Below are positions 45,405 to 54,280 of a stretch of DNA of 64,000 bases, in pieces. How positions within the stretch are numbered: the first letter of the stretch is position 1; each line of letters starts with the position of its first letter. The translations under genes were made by a program, and so were the position numbers. Origin of the DNA: JAJPKK01 sp963807015 (GTDB taxonomy: Bacteria; Pseudomonadota; Alphaproteobacteria; Rhizobiales; Xanthobacteraceae); NCBI GenBank assembly GCA_963807015.1, contig CAWEAS010000015.1, positions 1-64,000 on the forward strand, in the 5' to 3' direction. The notes under the pieces are model-generated. The model saw only the letters and a program-made list of their open reading frames with translations, ran no database searches and was not told the DNA's origin.

Positions 45405-45540
45405 ATGTACTTTTCGAGCACCGAAAGTTTCGACCTGTCGTCGGCCATGCGCCGGCATTGGCGTGTGCTGTTCGCGCTCATGCTGCGGAACATGCGGACG
45501 AAACTCCTGGGTCATGGCTTAGGCTCACTGATTGCTATTG
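45405..45540 (+). pseudogene. kpsM: 5' fragment of a KpsM-like ABC permease gene
   Basis: The frame from the ATG at 45405 reads 'MYFSSTESFDLSSAMRRHWR' and then 'VLFALMLRNMRTKLLGHGLG' and 'SLIAIA', the cytoplasmic start and first helix region of ABC-2 polysaccharide permeases. After about 40 residues it switches without a frame change into the 3' end of the GNAT gene. The rest of the permease is missing. It points opposite to the neighbouring kpsT, unlike normal kps order. Confidence 0.72.
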
Positions 45541-45845
45541 CTTCATCCGACGGGAGGCTGCTGCCGTTCAATTGGCTGAAACTGTGGGGGATGCTGAAGC
45601 ACGAAAAAATTCGGACTGCCCGTGTTCCGCTTCTTGGAATCAGAAAGGCTTTTCAAGCGACGCCTCTTGGGGGCCAAATGCTTGCCCTGCTTGTCGCCGA
45701 ATTTATTCCACAGATGCAGTCCCATAATCTCCGGTGGGTCGAGTTCTCGTGGGTGCCGGAGACCAATCGGCGTATGATTGCTCTCGCCGAACTCGCTGCT
45801 GGGGCGCCCGTGAAGACCTACCAAATCTTTAGCAAGACGATATGA
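45531..45845 (+). pseudogene. 3' fragment of the GNAT gene (inverted duplicate)
   Basis: About 310 bases match the end of the GNAT gene at 17175-17485, but on the opposite strand, at about 95 percent by eye: 'LLPFNWLKLWGMLKHEK', 'ARVPLLGIRKAFQATPLGG', 'VEFSWVPETNRRMIALAEL'. The catalytic N-terminal 290 residues are absent. It is fused in frame to the kpsM fragment. The stop overlaps the ATG of the following methyltransferase (ATGA), as expected for the original gene order. Confidence 0.9.
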
Positions 45846-46850
45846 CGGTTGTAGCCACGATCAATCCCGCCTGTCCGGTGACCGGCGAGCCAGCCGCCCG
45901 ACTTGTACAGTGGGTATCTACCAAATTTCTAATCAACCTCTGGCGAATCACCTTTCGCGTCGACCCACGCGCTATCTTTGGTGAGCGTGAACGGATCGGC
46001 TTGTGGGAATCGCCAACTGGCCTCTATTTCTTTGATCCGCCGCTTGAAGGCGATCACGCCTTTTACTCGCAGTTCTACGACATCCTGCTCAGGCGCAAGC
46101 TCTGGTCGCATGACGCCATTCGGCATGAATTTAAACTCGCCAGCCGTCGAATTCGCGCAGGTTCCAGGGTTCTCGACGTCGGCTGCGGGTTTGCGAGTTT
46201 CCGGAAAGTGATCCCTCATGCGCGCTATCTTGGTCTCGATCCGAATTTTGCCGGAGGGGCCATCAATGAGGCCAAGGTGATCAATGAAACCTTGAGCACC
46301 CACGCTGCAGCGCATCCTGGCACTTACGACGCAGTATGCGCGTTCGAGGTGATCGAGCATGTAGAGGCGCCAGCTGCCATGTTTGCCGATATGGTGCGCG
46401 CGACGCGCCCCGGTGGGCTGATCATTATAGGCGTTCCGCATGTCCCGTCCGCCCTTACTCGGATTCCGAATTTCATTCTTAACGCGCCACCCCATCATCT
46501 GACCTGGTGGACGGAAACCGCATTGCTTGAGCTCGCCGCGCGGGCCGGCGCGGTGGTCGAAACGATCGAGCGCGCACAGTGGTGCGCAACTGAACTCGCT
46601 GATGTATTGGATGGCGCGCTGCTCGCCGCTTCGATGCGGCGACACCTATTTTCAGGATGCATGGTCCTGGCACGTCGCCGCGCTGATTGGATTTCTCGCA
46701 GCTCGCCTGGCCTACGCCTTGAACAAAGTGCCTGACACGGCCGACGAAGGCGCTGCCCTAGTAATGGTGGCGCGGCGGCCGGAATCAGACGTGATAGCTA
46801 GTGGTGATAATCATACGCTTGAGTCCGGCGACAATGCTGCGCTTGGCTGA
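45842..46850 (+). pseudogene. SAM methyltransferase with frame change near the 3' end
   Basis: The first 260 residues form a class I methyltransferase: 'VLDVGCGFASFRKVIPHARY', 'YDAVCAFEVIEHVEAPAAMF' and 'ATRPGGLIIIGVPHVP'. Near 46635 the typical continuation 'CGDTYFQDAWSWHVAALI', 'AYALNKVPDTADEGAALVMV' moves to another frame, so the 0-frame ends in a short unrelated tail at 46735. The gene may still give a stable protein, but its C terminus is altered. The same gene once followed the GNAT gene at 17.1 kb, where only its ends remain. Confidence 0.75.
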
Positions 46851-47008
46851 CCACGCTCTCAAGCACGCTTGCAAGGCGAAGCAATTCACCAAAAGAAGTC
46901 TGCTGCAGAGATCTTGGCAACGCGACTTCTCCTACGAACGCGCCATGGTGAGCAGACACCACTGCATGCTTATGCGCGGGAACCAAACGTCAGATTCGCA
47001 CCACTAGG

Positions 47009-48163
47009 CTATAGTGAAGTGACAGTGACGACACGATTGTTCTTGTCGAGCCGGTAAACCCGTCCGGCCCAATTGATCGTTCGGCCAAGTAACGTCGACC
47101 ATATGATAGCGGAATGGAATGCCAGATAGGCGGGCGTCCCCCATCGATCGAGCCGAGCCATTCGGATGGGCAGGTCGGCACCGAATAGTTTTGCGGACAC
47201 TCGCCGCCGTAGATGCGCACGAAAGTGATCGAGAATATTTGCCGCAATCAGCACCGCAAGTGCGAGCATATCACCTCTTAAGGCAAGTGGTATCGCAGTA
47301 GCCCACCCGATCAACGGCACAGTCGTCGCGCCAGCCGCCAATAGCCAGCGGCTCGGTGCGTGCATGCGCACGAATAGGTATTGCCGCCGTCCGAATGCGA
47401 TCGCCTCCTTCCATGAATAGGAAACAGGGGTTAGGACAAGAACATCCCGTGGTCCATAGACGCGGTAGCCACGGCGGTGAACAGCACGGGTCAGCGGCAG
47501 GTCGTCGAGGACAGCCCGCTTCCAGCAGGATTCGAGTGCGAGCTCATCCAATGTCCTACGGCGCAATGCGGTTGAGCCACCCCAAGCGAGATTAAGCGGG
47601 CGAAGCCGCAAAAGGCTCGCAATAGAAGCGTTCGCAACGCACACGAACGCTGTGGACCAGCGCTCGTCTACTGGCGCCATCCAGCGATAGCCAGACACCA
47701 CTTCGATTTCCGGATCGAACAGGGGAGTTACAAGACCAACCAGCCAATTCTCTCCGGGCACGATATCAGCGTCCGCAAGGACCACGACGGAATCGCTCGG
47801 GCGCAAGGTGCGCAACGCGGCAAGCTGGTTGTGGACTTTTTGACCACGATCTACGGCTGACCCAGCCACAACAATCTCCTTCTCCGGGCCTCCCGTCAAT
47901 GCTTGCAGCGCTGCATAAGCGGTGTCACTCACGCTCTCGACAGCAAAGGCGATTCGAAACGGTCCAAATTTCTGAGAACAGATCCCTCGCCAGAAATCAT
48001 TGAGATGTGCAGGCACCCCTCGCACCGGAATTATTATGACAGTTGTAGGACGATAATCTAAGAATTTCGGCGGCGGATCCATTTGGCAGTTGAACGTGCA
48101 AACGCAAGCGAATACGGCAATAGTCAACCATCCGATGAATAAGCTTATTAGGAGTACCTCCAC
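47009..48163 (-). CDS. GT2/GT21-type membrane glycosyltransferase
   Basis: A GTG start (48163) preceded by AAGGGGA gives 384 residues: an N-terminal helix (LISLFIGWLTIAVFACVC), then a GT2 core with 'TTVIIIPVRGVPAHLNDFW', 'DADIVPGENWL', 'LAWGGSTALRRRTLDEL' and 'LDDLPLTRAVHRRGYRVYG', and a GRRQY motif before C-terminal helices. This matches GT21-like enzymes such as ceramide glucosyltransferase and HpnI, which transfer sugars onto lipids. It would act at the inner membrane. The lipid acceptor could be linked to the nearby acyl genes, but that is inference. Confidence 0.85.
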   Translation of the reverse strand: MEVLLISLFIGWLTIAVFACVCTFNCQMDPPPKFLDYRPTTVIIIPVRGVPAHLNDFWRGICSQKFGPFRIAFAVESVSDTAYAALQALTGGPEKEIVVAGSAVDRGQKVHNQLAALRTLRPSDSVVVLADADIVPGENWLVGLVTPLFDPEIEVVSGYRWMAPVDERWSTAFVCVANASIASLLRLRPLNLAWGGSTALRRRTLDELALESCWKRAVLDDLPLTRAVHRRGYRVYGPRDVLVLTPVSYSWKEAIAFGRRQYLFVRMHAPSRWLLAAGATTVPLIGWATAIPLALRGDMLALAVLIAANILDHFRAHLRRRVSAKLFGADLPIRMARLDRWGTPAYLAFHSAIIWSTLLGRTINWAGRVYRLDKNNRVVTVTSL

Positions 48164-48312
48164 CGGCGAATCCCCTTATCATGATCTCAGTTGGTCCAGT
48201 AATGAATTCATCGTTGGCATATAACGTCGAATTTGGCGAGCCAACCGGTGCAAATGCCTAGTCTAATACTCGCTTGGAAGGATGATAGGTCAGGTCGGAC
48301 GTCCTGACAATT

Positions 48313-48545
48313 GCTGCAAGGCTTGGTATCTGATCCATCGAATGTTCGCCTACCTACGCAAGCTTTGCGGGACCACAAGACGGCAGCAATACCCATCACG
48401 GTGCTGCTTGCTTTGGCTGCCGTAGCTTCGCCCGTCGCTAAGGGGCATTGGGCCAGACAGGCGAGTTCGAGCGATCTTTGCGGATCACCGGCGGCGCAGC
48501 GCGATCGCGATGCTTTGCGAACCGGTCGGTCCGTCCAGCACCGCA
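48313..48545 (+). pseudogene. Broken 5' fragment of the VasI-like gene
   Basis: The sequence aligns with the upstream region and first 180 bases of the VasI-like gene at 16.3-17.0 kb: 'atgttcgcctacctacgcaa' beside 'atgttcccctacccacgcaa', and 'acaggcgagttcgagcgatc' beside 'acaggcgagttcgagcggtg'. It is inverted relative to the parent and contains small frame changes. It ends where phasin-like sequence begins. Confidence 0.8.
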
Positions 48546-48730
48546 GCAGTGGGAAATGGCGAGCGAGGATACAGCGCGCATGGTTGCCGACACCGAGGCG
48601 CTCACCCGGAATGGCGCGAAGCTGTTTTCCGACGGCTGGCTCAAAGCTTCCGGTCCGACCGCGTAGCCAGAAGGTCAATCTGTCAGCCTACGACAGCGTC
48701 AGCGAACTGCGCGCCGCGTGCTCTGCTTAC
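48546..48730 (+). pseudogene. 3' fragment of a phasin-like gene
   Basis: It reads 'QQWEMASEDTARMVADTEAL' and 'RNGAKLFSDGWLKASGPTA', then stop, matching the end of the phasin-like gene at 63.6-63.95 kb, and the match continues into the downstream bases (ctacgac and tcagcgaactgcgcg). The 5' half of the phasin gene is missing. It is spliced directly onto the VasI-like fragment. Confidence 0.85.
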
Positions 48731-49493
48731 GACAGACCGCGCCACTGAAGCCTTGGCACGCGGAGAAGCGGCTCTCACGACGCACGCGCGCGTAAATCGG
48801 GCGAGTCATCCCTGGACCAGGGATTCCGCTCGTGTCACCGCCGACGTGCTCGATGCTCTCGGTCGCGCCGCCGAGGCCGCCGGCCGGGGCTTTGCATCGT
48901 TCAACTTGTAACAAACGGGCAAACGCTTGCTTAGGGCGAGCGTCGGTAGGATCACATTGCGTGATGACGCGCAATCATCCACGCCTTATTGCAGCCCCGG
49001 CCTACGGCCCCCCCAATCCCATCCCAAGGTCGGGGCTGCCTTTTCCTCTTGGCGGCGGTGTCTTTTTACCCGCCGTAAAATGAGCCGACTCCCGTGCTTG
49101 CGATAGGTCCGATGTGGCGACTTAGACCAGGTGGTGAACCATCAAATTGATGGCTTGCACATGATGCTGGTTGGAGCGCTGAGGGGCGAGCAGATTTTTG
49201 GTAGAAATCAAATCGGTCACGCGCGCCCCAAACCCAGGTGGGCGTTGGCAAGTCCCGGTCGATTCGAGCGGCTGGCCGGGGCCCACGTATCATCGCCCAA
49301 TTTCAGGATTCCGACGGCCGGACTCGTCTACCATCAGTGCGGAGTTGTTCATGTCGCGAGGCAAGAGCAACCCCCTTTTAACCAGCGCCCCCACTATTTC
49401 CCCCGCCGGTAAACGGAATGTAAGGCCACTCGCCGTAAGTTCTCTCGCGTACCAGAGAAACCCTAGGAGGGGGTGCTGCGGGAGGTGCATCTC
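48731..49493. other. Gene-free region
   Basis: No frame of convincing length or family is seen. The first part may continue the duplicated sequence downstream of the phasin gene, which cannot be checked because the window ends there. Confidence 0.45.
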
Positions 49494-50132
49494 GTGTCTG
49501 TCGACTTTGGCCTAGACGACGCTGTCGAACTCGTCGAGCACCGCAGAGAGATTGAGCTGACGGTCCGGGTCGCCGGCCGGTTCAGCCTTGCGAGCCGACG
49601 CGATCAAAGAGGCAACAGGCGCCTTTTCGCCTGCCGGGCGGTCCGAATCTCGCAGTCCAGTTTGATGCTCGCCACCCCCGTCGTCGGCCCTACCGGCGAG
49701 CGGGTCATCGCCTTTTTTGAAGAATTCGGAAAACTCCATGGGCCGATCGCGCGGGTATTCAATGGTGGCTTGCTCATGAAGATCTCTTCCACCGCGGAAG
49801 AACGATCGAGACTGTTACGCCGCCTCATCTGGATGGAGCAGAACAAAAACTACGACACGCCCGATCTGCGGACCCATAAGCGCATCATTCCCAGCGATCC
49901 AATATCGACGATCGTCTACCCCGACGGGACAATGCTCGAATGTTTCGTCATCGATATCTCGGCGTCAGGTGTCGCAGTCTCTGCGGACGTCGTTCCTGAG
50001 ATCGGCTCGATCCTCGCCATCGGCCACGTTACCGGCAAGGTCGTGCGTCGTTTCGCGGAAGGGTTTGCAGTTCAGTTCAAGCGACCGCAACGCAACGATG
50101 TGGTCGAGAAACTCGTAATCCAAAGATGGTGA
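49494..50132 (+). CDS. Tandem PilZ-domain protein
   Basis: The 212-residue protein starts at a GTG preceded by GGGAGG. Two PilZ-like halves can be traced: 'HRREIELTVRVAGRFSLASR' to 'FACRAVRISQSSLMLATPVV', and 'HKRIIPSDPISTIV' to 'CFVIDISASGVAVSADVVPE'. The second carries the RxxxR-like basic pair and 'DISASG' box that bind cyclic di-GMP; the first is degenerate. It probably reads the signal made by GGDEF proteins. A GGDEF gene lies 400 bases downstream on the other strand. It has no membrane helix. Confidence 0.85.
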   Translation: MSVDFGLDDAVELVEHRREIELTVRVAGRFSLASRRDQRGNRRLFACRAVRISQSSLMLATPVVGPTGERVIAFFEEFGKLHGPIARVFNGGLLMKISSTAEERSRLLRRLIWMEQNKNYDTPDLRTHKRIIPSDPISTIVYPDGTMLECFVIDISASGVAVSADVVPEIGSILAIGHVTGKVVRRFAEGFAVQFKRPQRNDVVEKLVIQRW

Positions 50133-50344
50133 CGGCGGTCCCCCTAATTTCATCCGTTTCAGTTCTCGCCGCGCGATCGCTCACGGCGATTGCCGCCCAA
50201 CTCGGGCCCTTGATGCAAGCCGAGCAGCGCCCTGATCCGTAAGGCGCATTTCACTCGCTTCGATCCGGTGCCCTCGGCGCCAGGTTGGCGCGCCTGAGCG
50301 AACAACGTCGGCCCGTCGGCGGCAATGTCGTCATTGAGCAGGAT

Positions 50345-50541
50345 GCCGGCTTTCGATCGTCGGAGCAGCCCCTTCCGCGGTCCCGTGCGTTCGATCGCTC
50401 GTCGCGCTTCGGAAACGTTCCACCTGTTTGTCGATCAACTCTGCTTCCGCGGTGACCGAGCGAGCCATTTTGTTGAGTTCGGCAGCCGCGCTGTGCGCCG
50501 TAAAGCTGACGCTCGCGACGCGATCGATAGCTTCGCTATCT
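50345..50541 (-). pseudogene. Possible C-terminal tail of a chemotaxis receptor
   Basis: The minus strand reads 'VASVSFTAHSAAAELNKMAR' and 'AEAELIDKQVERFRSA', which resembles the end of methyl-accepting proteins (ASELSxQAExLRxEVxRF). No signalling hairpin or membrane part precedes it, and it begins where the GGDEF gene ends, in another frame. The remaining bases up to the PilZ gene show nothing. Confidence 0.4.
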
Positions 50542-51603
50542 TCAGGCCGCGCCCCGACCTTCAGAAATAGATTCACTATCGTGTTCACTCACGACGCGGT
50601 TGCGGCCCGTTCGTTTGGCTGAATAGAGGCAGGCATCCGCCCGTTGCACCAGCTGCTGCGCAGTTTCGCCTCGGCGGAACTGGGCTACTCCGATCGAAAC
50701 GGTAATGCGTCCCAGCAGCTCTTCGGTCCCTCGATTTTTGAGTTCCCGTGCCATTATCGTCGTGCGGAGGCGTTCTGCTGTCAATTTGCCCATCGAACGC
50801 GGCACGCCGGGCAAAATGATTGCGAATTCCTCGCCACCATACCGCGCTGCGATGTCGCCGTCTCTCAGCTGTGCCTTGATTACGCTTGCCACAATACGGA
50901 GAACTTGATCTCCGACCAGATGTCCAAACTTATCATTAAACGACTTGAAGTGATCGATATCCACGAACAGCAGCGATACGGGCTCCCCGCTTGCGTTCGC
51001 TGCCTGAATCGACTTTGCTAGGGATCCATCGAAATAGGGACGGTTTCCGATCAGCGTAAGTGAATCAGTCTGGGTTTCAAGGCGAAGCACTTCAACGTCC
51101 TTCTGGAGATGAATTATCCTCGTCCTCGACTCATCCAACCGCAATTCCAAATCCCGCGTCTTACGATCCATTTCTCGCGTCGCTTGCACCAGCGCTTCGA
51201 CCACTGTCCGCACGGTCTGGCGACGCTCCGTCCGCTCAATGACCAAAAGCCCCTCGGTGAGACATTTTTCGTAACTTTCAGATGACGCCGCAGCAGCCTC
51301 CATCATACTTATGGCTTGGGCGATTTCGTCCGACAGGTCGGTTGCCAGCGTGCCGATGCCCCTTGTCGACTGGCCGATGGAGGACCGATGCTGTTCGTAA
51401 AGGCGATCGACGTCGGCACTGGTCAGACCGCCAGCCGATGCCACCAAGGCGTCGATCGCTTTGTTAAGATCCGGATTGCGCCCGCTGGCATAATTGTACC
51501 AGAGCTCAAAGCTATTTGGATCTGCCGACAGTTCATGCTGCTCAATTCGCTGCATTGCAATTTTTGCAATTGCTAAAGAATGCGCTGACTGTTTCGGCTT
51601 CAT
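50542..51603 (-). CDS. GGDEF diguanylate cyclase
   Basis: From 'MKPKQSAHSLAIAKIAMQRI', the 353-residue protein has an N-terminal helical region conserved in rhizobial cyclases (ADPNSFELWYNYASGRNPDL), a coiled coil (RKTRDLELRLDESRTRIIHL), and a GGDEF domain with 'SLLFVDIDHFKSFNDKFGH' and the active G-G-E-E-F. It should make cyclic di-GMP. No membrane helix is found. The frame extends upstream to 51909 with unrelated sequence, so I used 51603. It may work with the neighbouring PilZ protein. Confidence 0.92.
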   Translation of the reverse strand: MKPKQSAHSLAIAKIAMQRIEQHELSADPNSFELWYNYASGRNPDLNKAIDALVASAGGLTSADVDRLYEQHRSSIGQSTRGIGTLATDLSDEIAQAISMMEAAAASSESYEKCLTEGLLVIERTERRQTVRTVVEALVQATREMDRKTRDLELRLDESRTRIIHLQKDVEVLRLETQTDSLTLIGNRPYFDGSLAKSIQAANASGEPVSLLFVDIDHFKSFNDKFGHLVGDQVLRIVASVIKAQLRDGDIAARYGGEEFAIILPGVPRSMGKLTAERLRTTIMARELKNRGTEELLGRITVSIGVAQFRRGETAQQLVQRADACLYSAKRTGRNRVVSEHDSESISEGRGAA

Positions 51604-51778
51604 CGTTGTCTTGCTACCGCGTTTGATCACTAGAAATCTGTGACCAGTGTAAACTCGCATGCTACGATTCAAAGTTTGAATAATTGTTAACCAATAGTCA
51701 GAAGGATGCAGCGACCACGCCACAGCCCGAAGCCGATTGGGTATTTCGGTTTGCGGCAGCCGAGGGCAGAGCCGTCCG

Positions 51779-52030
51779 ATGCACAGCGGGATTAGCCGAG
51801 CCCAATTCGAACGGCTGGTGTTGCTTCGCCTCGACAGGGTCGAGCCCGGCACATCTCGGCAGGCCAAGTGGATTTTTGACGGGGTATGGGCGACGGTGGT
51901 CGACCACATGTATGAACAAAACGCAGAGCGCCTAAGGGCGAACGAATTTCCCTCAGTGGTGAATTATTGCGTAGGTATGATCATCGATTTGGTGAAGAAT
52001 GCTCGATCGGGTATGCCGTTGGTGCAGTGA
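51779..52030 (+). CDS. Small hypothetical protein
   Basis: The frame from the ATG at 51779 gives 83 residues (MHSGISRAQFERLVLLRLD, YEQNAERLRANEFPSVVNYC). It is helix-rich and has no signal peptide. No family is recognised. It lies partly over the 3' end of the broken regulator gene on the other strand, so at least one of the two is not functional. Confidence 0.4.
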   Translation: MHSGISRAQFERLVLLRLDRVEPGTSRQAKWIFDGVWATVVDHMYEQNAERLRANEFPSVVNYCVGMIIDLVKNARSGMPLVQ

Positions 52031-52503
52031 GGCGCCGGCGAGGCGACCAAAGCGTCGGCGTTCGTCGGCAAAATTTCAACGGCTTGTTTATGTTGGTCGG
52101 CCCAGCCTTTACCCTCGCTCTCCGCAACCGCTTGGACGAGCGACACGAAGGCCCGACGGATGCCCGGCCGTCGGCGCTCGACGAGAAGCTTGTCAAATTC
52201 GCCAGCAGCGGTGATGTATGCTCCGCTTGGCCTCCCGGTCCGTCGACGAAGAACGGCACCTGAACCTGCAGGGTTTCGGCAATGAGCTGAAGTCGGCTAG
52301 CGCTGATCCTGTTCAGGCCCTTCTTTCTGCACCTGCTGAAACGTGACACCGAGAACGTTCGCGAGCCCAGTTTGGCTGATTCCGACCGCCACCCGGCGCA
52401 TGCGGACGCGTGCGCCGACAAGTGCAAGAACCCGGCGGCGATACTGTGCAGCGGACGCGCAGCGAGAATTGGAATCGGTAGGCGTCGCCCGTTTGGTGTT
52501 CAT
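51960..52503 (-). pseudogene. XRE-family regulator broken by small deletions
   Basis: The first frame reads 'VGARVRMRRVAVGISQTGL' and 'ANVLGVTFQQVQK', a helix-turn-helix typical of XRE regulators in rhizobia. A missing 5 bases (the codons for Tyr-Glu in 'QVQKYEKG') changes the frame. A second frame carries on with 'KKGLNRISASRLQLIAETL' and 'VQVPFFVDGPGGQA', and a third with 'RRAFVSLVQAVAESEG'. So at least two frame changes disrupt it. Confidence 0.8.
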
Positions 52504-52618
52504 TGAGGCGAATCGCCGACGTTCAGAATAAGTTGCGTGAGACCGAAGGCCCGGGCTTCCTACATGACGGGGGAATCCGGGCCTTCAGGTTTTCGCAGAG
52601 CTAGGGGGAAGGGGAGCA

Positions 52619-52819
52619 ATGGACAACACTGCTTTGCAGGCACTCATCGCGCAAGTTCGCAAATCGACCTCCGCACTCGCCGAGGCCGAGCAAAAGATTG
52701 CTGCCGCGAAAGCTGATTTGGGGCGGCAAGACCTTAAAGCCAGACTTGATGCGAGCGTCGAGCGGTCGACGAAGCCGATCGCGAAGCGCGACGAGACGGG
52801 TTGGGTTGCGGCGGGATAA
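52619..52819 (+). CDS. Small helical protein
   Basis: The 66-residue product (MDNTALQALIAQVRKSTSAL, EAEQKIAAAKADLGRQDLKA) is predicted to be one long helix or coiled coil. A very strong ribosome site (GGGGGAAGGGGAGCA) precedes the ATG. No family is known to me. The strong site supports expression. Confidence 0.6.
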   Translation: MDNTALQALIAQVRKSTSALAEAEQKIAAAKADLGRQDLKARLDASVERSTKPIAKRDETGWVAAG

Positions 52820-52890
52820 GAATTCTGACCCTAAGCTATCGTTAAGCACTGATCCGATATCATTATCGGTGGCGCGCAGGGTCATTGGAA

Positions 52891-53223
52891 ATGCGGACGA
52901 CAAGCAGTCTCCGCGAATGGATGTTCGCGTTAGGCATCGTCGCGGCGCTCTCGGCAGCAACGTATTATCTAGTTGGCGATCGCCTCCAAGGGTCGACCGC
53001 GAGCACTAGCGCCGTTTCGCAATTGGCTCACGCCAAGCCAGGAGCCGGCTCCGGCGCCATCATCACGCGCGAGCACGGGCAGTGTCGGCAAGTAACGTTC
53101 GACAAAGCGACAGGTGAGATCAAGGATAACTCCCTCGGTCCGTGCCCCAACACCATTGGAATGACGGCAAATTCGACAGAGGGCCGCGTGCTATCGATCC
53201 GCCAAACGTTTTCGGGCCGATGA
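52891..53223 (+). CDS. Membrane-anchored small protein
   Basis: A membrane helix near the start (WMFALGIVAALSAATYYLVG) anchors a periplasmic domain with two Cys (HGQCRQVTFDKATG and LGPCPNTIG), which may form a disulfide. The ATG at 52891 is chosen over TTG 52885. I recognise a conserved-hypothetical character typical of Bradyrhizobium, without function. Confidence 0.65.
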   Translation: MRTTSSLREWMFALGIVAALSAATYYLVGDRLQGSTASTSAVSQLAHAKPGAGSGAIITREHGQCRQVTFDKATGEIKDNSLGPCPNTIGMTANSTEGRVLSIRQTFSGR

Positions 53224-53373
53224 CGTAGCCCACTGAGGAATCCCGGCCAGCCGTCAGTGGGGGCCCGCACAGGTCGCGACGGTGAAGAGCGGCATCAGGC
53301 GCGCTACATGGTACCGCCGCCAGCGAGGCTACTGCTTCCGTTCAATCCGGATTCAATGGGCAGGGGGCTTGGT

Positions 53374-53586
53374 ATGCTGCGCGTTTTGTTGGGGGCCATC
53401 GGGTTGGTGCTGCTGGGCTTGACGGCAATCCCGCTACAACTTGCGTTTTTTCTCGCATCGGAAGGACGTGGACTAATCAAATTCGGGCAGTTCCTGCTGA
53501 TCGCCGTCCTCTTTTTGAGCGTTTCCGCGCTACTACTTTGGAAAGCCACTATGGGTTGGAGACTCCCAGATCGTCGGGGGCAATGA
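53374..53586 (+). CDS. Small two-helix membrane protein
   Basis: The ATG at 53374, after CAGGGGG, gives a 70-residue protein with two membrane helices (VLLGAIGLVLLGLTAIPLQL and FLLIAVLFLSVSALLLW). The function is unknown. The open frame extends upstream to 53257 but the ribosome site favours the shorter form. Confidence 0.5.
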   Translation: MLRVLLGAIGLVLLGLTAIPLQLAFFLASEGRGLIKFGQFLLIAVLFLSVSALLLWKATMGWRLPDRRGQ

Positions 53587-53656
53587 TGCCTGTCGCGGCG
53601 CTTCAGCGGCAACGGCTCGTCGAAACGACGTCCTTCCCACCCTTGTGCACCAAGCA

Positions 53657-53920
53657 TCAAAGTGGAGAGTCCAGTCGCACTCGCCGGGCAGGGGGTACGA
53701 AGCGAGAGGTGGAAGCTTCCGGCGCAGACGCTTGGCCTGCGGCCCTCAGTTGGCTGTGCCGCGCCACTCGTTGGTGAGCCTCACGCTCGCTTTTGATCCG
53801 GTACTCCGGATCATCACCGCTGCCGGGCAGCTGCTTCATGACAAGATAAGGACCGCTCAGGGCGCCCGATCGATCTTGTGGGAGAAACTCGACAATCTGC
53901 CCGACTTCGAACTTGTGCAT
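53657..53920 (-). CDS. Conserved small hypothetical protein
   Basis: From 'MHKFEVGQIVEFLPQDRSG', the 87-residue protein has an SH3-like strand pattern and 'YLVMKQLPGSGDDPEYRIKS', as in a small family seen across Bradyrhizobium. Its role is unknown. The start at 53920 matches relatives; a longer frame begins at 53983. Confidence 0.65.
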   Translation of the reverse strand: MHKFEVGQIVEFLPQDRSGALSGPYLVMKQLPGSGDDPEYRIKSEREAHQRVARHSQLRAAGQASAPEASTSRFVPPARRVRLDSPL

Positions 53921-54114
53921 TGGCGACGTGAACCTCGTTTTCTTGCCCGCAGTCGTGTTGCCGTGAGTCGCCTCGGCGAACAAGTGCGAGATTGCTACAC
54001 CTGCGCCGCCTTGGCGACAGCGATCGAAGCGGAAACGGCGCAGACAATTCTGCGGCTGCGTGAACGAGAGCCCGACCGGTGAAGGGGGTCGCGGGCATCA
54101 TCGTCGGAAGGAAA

Positions 54115-54132
54115 GACCCCCGGTCGGGGGTC
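54115..54132. terminator. Hairpin GACCCCCGGTCGGGGGTC
   Basis: A 7-base perfect stem with a GGTC loop lies at the 3' end of the minus-strand fragment. No T run follows, so termination is only possible. Confidence 0.4.
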
Positions 54133-54280
54133 AGTATTCGTTGGCGCGCATGATGGCGAGGACGCGCGTTGTCTGTGCGGGATCGGTGGGATCTTCGGAA
54201 CCGGCCTCCAAGGCGGAATCGTAATAATCGATTTTCCAGAAGAAGCGTTCGCCATTGATCTCGATGGCGCCGAGGTCCCT
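54131..54280 (-). pseudogene. 3' fragment of a DUF3768-type gene
   Basis: Fifty codons end 'GAIEINGERFFWKIDYYDSA', 'EDPTDPAQTTRVLAIMRANE' and stop, the C terminus of DUF3768 proteins. The N-terminal half is absent; in the same frame the upstream codon is the TAA of the DUF3551 gene. There is no start codon for a separate protein. Confidence 0.8.
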
